Assembly (NCBI GenBank): GCA_943704495.1
Contig: CALSCR010002899.1
Coordinates: 1-26,351 of the forward strand
Direction: 5' to 3'
DNA: 26,351 nt
Origin: Pigoraptor chileana
Taxonomy: Eukaryota; Opisthokonta; Filasterea
Shown: positions 23,294 to 26,351 of the stretch, piece by piece
How positions within the stretch are numbered: position 1 is the first letter of the stretch
How the letters are laid out: each line of letters opens with the position of its first letter
Program-made: the position numbers and the translations under genes
Notes under the pieces: generated by a model
Databases searched by the model: none
Seen by the model: the letters and a program-made list of their open reading frames with translations, nothing else
What the model was told of the DNA's origin: nothing

Positions 23294-23485
23294 ATATGCC
23301 CGGGCATGTACATGCATGCACACAGCTCACTGACACTTTTTAATCCGTGTCGGTCTCCACAGTAGTATACATTCAGGCAAGAGTCACTCACGTAAACAAA
23401 GCGATTGCAAGTTCTTGCGCGTTATGGTTTGGGGAGGAGGAAAGCAATTTAAGTTTATTTATTTGGTGTATTTTTGCATTTAGTC

Positions 23486-24802
23486 ATGCAATCTGTCAGT
23501 CTTGCACATTTGAAATCAAAGCCAGAGGGCCATCCCGTATGCAAAACCGACCAACCGCACAAATGCGAGGAGTTGCACCAGGTCTCCCCTTCCGCCGCTG
23601 TGCAGAATTCTGCGACCTCGAAGCGAGCACGTGATGCCGTCTGTGTGAAAGTTGAGCCCAACCTCAGCGGCGCAAGTGTGGACGGCGCTTGTGCGCTTTT
23701 CCAGCCAAAACGGCGCCGCAACGACACGCCGTCTTGCGTTCCGCAGATTAAGCAAGAGAGTGAATTTAAAAAGGAGGCTGACGATCAATCCTCGGCGAAC
23801 GAGGCACGCGGAAGCGGTGATGGTGCTGCCGTTGCTGTCCTTTCGCTCGCGTTTGTCTCGGTTCTCAAGCACCAAGGAAGCACCATTGTCCGCTACTATC
23901 GGCGGTTTTGTCAGGACGACGCCGAGTTACTGTCGGAGATGCGATCGCAGATTGATTGGCAGACGCGGTCGGTGCGCATCATAGGCAAGTGGATCCCTCA
24001 ACCCCGGCAGGTAGCTCTTGCTTCACAGTCATGCGACATTTGTGTTGCTTCCACATACTTTCGCACATACTTTCCTGCATGTATATTTATATTTATCTTG
24101 TGTATAAACTTACACTTGTGCATCTGTTTGTGTGCGCGTGCTTGTTATGCTCAATGTCCCTATTGACGTTTATTTTAGCGCTCCTCCCACTTTAAGCACT
24201 TTATAAATCACTTTTCCCAACTGTTACATGGCAGATTTATCTCTGCGGCGATGCGACATACTATTTATACAGTGGACAAAAGCTCGAGTGCAACCCATGG
24301 CATCCTCGTGTCAAGGCAGTGTGCGACGCCATTAACGCCGCAATGGGGACCACATTCAACTCGTGTCTTCTCAACGAATATCGCAACGGCAGCCAATACA
24401 TTGGTTTCCACGCGGACGACGAGAAAGATCTCGGAGAGAACAGGTGTGGATTATGCGTTGCCAATGTGTGTGCCAATTTTAGTGCCATATTTTCTTATGT
24501 AGGAGTATAACCCTGGTGGATCACTGTTTCACATGGAAGCTCATACTGAATGACCGCGCCTGCACTTGCACTTACATATGTGTCTGTGTAGGATGGTGGC
24601 GACTGTGAGTCTTGGCGGGGCACGTGACTTTGTTCTCAAGCCGAAGAAGAGCGAGGGGGAAAAGACAACAAAGATCCTGCTTGAGAGTGGTTCGCTGGTG
24701 GTAATGGCGGGAGAATGCCAGCGGCTGTACCATCATAGCATTCCGAAGCGCGCGTCCGCAGAGTATCGCGTCTCGCTCACTTTCCGCCGACTCAACACGT
24801 GA
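23486..24802 (+). CDS. ALKBH2-like Fe(II)/2-oxoglutarate DNA dealkylase
   Basis: AlkB-family dioxygenase that removes methyl and etheno lesions (1-methyladenine, 3-methylcytosine) oxidatively. Exons 23486-24010, 24235-24443, 24592-24802; 314 residues. The catalytic core from about residue 130 follows the ALKBH2/3 pattern: IIGKW..PRQ, GDATYYLYSG, NSCLLNEYRNGSQYIGFHAD. Iron ligands are H234 and D236 (HxD) and a distal His, H292 or more likely H293 (YHHSIP); R304 and R309 in YRVSLTFR match the 2-oxoglutarate-binding arginines. The N-terminal 125 residues are low-complexity and not conserved. They hold a basic patch PKRRR (74-78, possible nuclear signal) and three SUMO-consensus tetrapeptides VKVE (54-57), IKQE (88-91), FKKE (94-97). 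ATG 23486 is the first in-frame ATG; stop TGA. ALKBH2 is favoured over ALKBH3 by the GDAxxxYxYSG and YRNGS..IGxHxDDE pattern, but paralogue assignment needs a tree. Confidence 0.9.
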
Positions 24803-25970
24803 CCGCCCGCACTGCACACAGCACACAGACACTGCACGTGTGAGTTGCCGCCAATCGGTTTGCCACCGAGCAGCAGACTCGTTCGGTTTCAGCGAGCCTC
24901 TCTCTCTTTTCGGCGCGCGGGCGTGTCGTCCAGCCACAATGTCTGCTGAGGCCTCCGTTCTTCACAGACAGTGCGCGTGACGAATAAGTTGGCGGATGCA
25001 AACAACCCGCACTTGATCCACTTGAATATTTGAAAGGGGCAACAGGGGCGACGGCGTGTGTCTTTCACGACTGACGTTTTGCTGCTTATGCTGAGCCGGA
25101 ATTTCGGGCTGCAATTAACCCAGCGTTGTACCAGCGTTGTAACCATTCTCTTTGCCGCGGCCGGTGCATCCCTGACACAACAACACGCCGCTCGCAATAT
25201 ATTGCGACACCGGAATACTTCTTACTTCGTGGCACATCCAATGGCTAAACTTAGTTGTTGGTACCAGAATTGGTGCGTTGTGGTGAATAAAACGCCTGAA
25301 CCAGCTCATTGGCAGCCCTTGGTAAACTATAACCAGCTGGTTTTCAATGGGAACCGGGATGCCGGCGCCGGTGAGTGTACGGACTGCACTCGAATCCAGG
25401 AACCTCGGCAGAAACAGCACTGCGGAAACAACGCAATTGTACTCTACGCCGGCTCCGAACATACTCCGATCAGGCCGTGAATCAGGAGCACAAAACGGCA
25501 CCGTCAGTGAGAGGTACCAGGTGTGCGTAAAGTAAAATCGTTGTCCGATCGGCCGGCGTGGTATGTATTATGTGCACAGCCGAGGTGATGCAGCGTGCCC
25601 ACACAAAAACACAGGCCAACATATTGAGCACACGCTTCACAACAATACTTTTACAACTTTAAACGCAGCACATCCACAAAGGTGACAATTACGCTTCAGT
25701 ATGAGAGAGTGCACGCAGTGCGTAAAAGAAAGGAAAAAGACAATGAAAACATCAACACTGAAATGCCGTATCGGCTGTTCGACAGCGCCACTCTTTTGTG
25801 TCGCTGCTGCTTATAGAGCCTCGGTTGATGCTGTGGAGAGAAGAGGCGCACAGACAAACATTGAGCACTTAACAATCGACAATGACACATTGAGACAATA
25901 CGGCATTCATTTGTTTCAACACACAAAAGACCAACCGCGCGCACACACACACACACACACGCACGTGGGT
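24803..25970. other. Spacer with no recognised gene
   Basis: 1.17 kb. Frames open on both strands across about 25058-25501 (141 codons plus, 129 codons minus) and a minus-strand frame at 24889-25197 match no family I know and do not start with a convincing ATG. They could be untranslated sequence or exons of the minus-strand gene that starts beyond the right edge. An AATAAA at 25286-25291 is about 480 bp past the ALKBH2-like stop, too far to assign. Confidence 0.4.
25941..25960. repeat. (AC)10 microsatellite
   Basis: On the minus strand it is GT-rich and lies just after GTGGGTGG, a donor-like sequence at the end of the coiled-coil exon. This resembles the donor-proximal GT tracts of the LARS introns. 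Confidence 0.9.
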
Positions 25971-26300
25971 TCACCACCCACCCTCGACAATGAGGGCCAC
26001 TGATGAGACGCCCAGAGCATCAGAGCCCCTTGAGGGCTTTGAGCTTGCATCAGAGTCCGCCCTCTTAATCGACTTTGATTCGGACGCGGATCCCGACGCA
26101 GCATCGCCTGACTCCGAAAAGCGCACAAGGCTTGATCGGTTGGGACGCGCGGCGCGGTACGTTTCGTTGGGTGCGACGAGATCCTCGCCACCGCCGGTGA
26201 GATCGCGCACGCGCTGCTGCAGTTGGTCGACCTGGCGGTGGAGGCGGTCGATCTGGTCCCACAGGTCCATGTTCTCCTTGACTGCAGTGTCGTACTTGTT
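25971..26300 (-). CDS. Coiled-coil (leucine-zipper-like) protein, partial
   Basis: One exon of a minus-strand gene that starts beyond the right edge. The acceptor is CTGCAG at 26301-26306; the frame then runs to a TGA at 25973-25971. The exon opens NKYDTAVKENMDLWDQIDRL and continues with a regular heptad: Leu, Leu, Leu, Leu at seven-residue steps with Ile/Val at the other core positions. After about 40 residues the sequence becomes Ser/Asp/Arg-rich and disordered. A donor-like GTGGGT near 25983, followed by a GT tract, suggests that the exon may end there and continue further left; a possible following exon after CCACAG near 25835 would end within a few codons. KENMDLW..I..L recalls the trimerisation helix (HR-A) of heat-shock factors, but no DNA-binding domain is visible, so I leave it unnamed. 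Confidence 0.5.
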   Translation of the reverse strand, partial: NKYDTAVKENMDLWDQIDRLHRQVDQLQQRVRDLTGGGEDLVAPNETYRAARPNRSSLVRFSESGDAASGSASESKSIKRADSDASSKPSRGSDALGVSSVALIVEGGW

Positions 26301-26351
26301 CTGCAGCGGACACGGCGCGAGACAATAGTAAATTAACCACGAATAGATTAG

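Larger units (their letters stand above)
22019..23485. promoter_or_regulatory. Head-to-head spacer between LARS and the ALKBH2-like gene
   Basis: 1.47 kb with no recognised exon; it should carry both promoters. The LARS-proximal part (22019-22430) is A/T-richer. The middle (about 22440-23180) is GC-rich with many GGCCG blocks and a high density of ACTG/CAGT (27 by hand count). The ALKBH2-proximal part has a CACGTG at 23227-23232 and a telomere-like motif at 23279-23293. Open frames of 60-197 codons in the middle lack any family match and follow its skewed composition. The promoter role is inferred from layout. Confidence 0.5.

Noticed and set aside
1486-24802. Possible stop-codon reassignment, because all four complete genes end in TGA
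   Set aside because: No in-frame TAA or TAG was found in any accepted exon, so the standard code fits; four TGA stops can be chance.
24889-25197. Minus-strand frame ending at 24889 as a terminal exon of the right-edge gene
   Set aside because: No conserved motif and no frame-consistent chain of exons could be traced between it and 25971; left as unproven.
1-26351. Transposons, LTR elements, Polintons or viral remnants
   Set aside because: No transposase, reverse transcriptase, integrase, capsid-like coding sequence or long terminal repeats were recognised on either strand.

Overview
This is nuclear DNA from an intron-rich, gene-dense eukaryote, probably a unicellular one. The genes are ordinary eukaryotic housekeeping genes split by many short GT..AG introns of about 100-400 bp. 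Intergenic spacers are about 0.4-1.5 kb, and (CA)n/(GT)n microsatellites are plentiful, mostly inside introns. A very large PAS/TPR-like multi-membrane protein of the TmcB-like kind points to a protist or zoosporic lineage, but I cannot name the species. I saw no viral, retroelement or transposase coding sequence and no tRNA or rRNA gene.

Layout from left to right: (1) the 5' part of EMG1/NEP1, the 18S rRNA pseudouridine N1-methyltransferase, on the minus strand and running off the left edge; (2) a 444-bp head-to-head promoter holding two CACGTG boxes; (3) VPS18 on the plus strand, 17 exons, about 978 residues, complete; (4) a 1.3-kb spacer rich in ACTG/CAGT tetramers; (5) a TmcB-like polytopic PAS protein on the plus strand, 3 exons, about 1670 residues; (6) a tail-to-tail spacer; (7) cytosolic leucyl-tRNA synthetase on the minus strand, 17 exons, about 1064 residues, complete; (8) a 1.5-kb head-to-head spacer with a GC-rich, ACTG/CAGT-rich core and a short telomere-like motif; (9) an ALKBH2-like DNA/RNA dealkylase on the plus strand, 3 exons, 314 residues; (10) a spacer with no gene I can recognise; (11) a partial minus-strand gene with a leucine-zipper-like coiled coil at the right edge.

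The genes do not form one pathway. EMG1 and LeuRS serve ribosome making and translation, VPS18 serves vacuole/lysosome tethering, the TmcB-like protein looks like a membrane sensor, and ALKBH2 repairs alkylated bases. All exon joins were worked out by hand from reading frame, splice-site dinucleotides and remembered family sequences. In the four complete genes every join keeps frame and conserved motifs.

The most unusual signal is in the introns. Donors are often GTG rather than GTA, the first tens of bases after many donors are GT-rich on the sense strand, and several introns end in AC-rich tracts just before the acceptor. These tracts could pair across the intron. The second unexplained signal is the strong local excess of ACTG/CAGT in two spacers.
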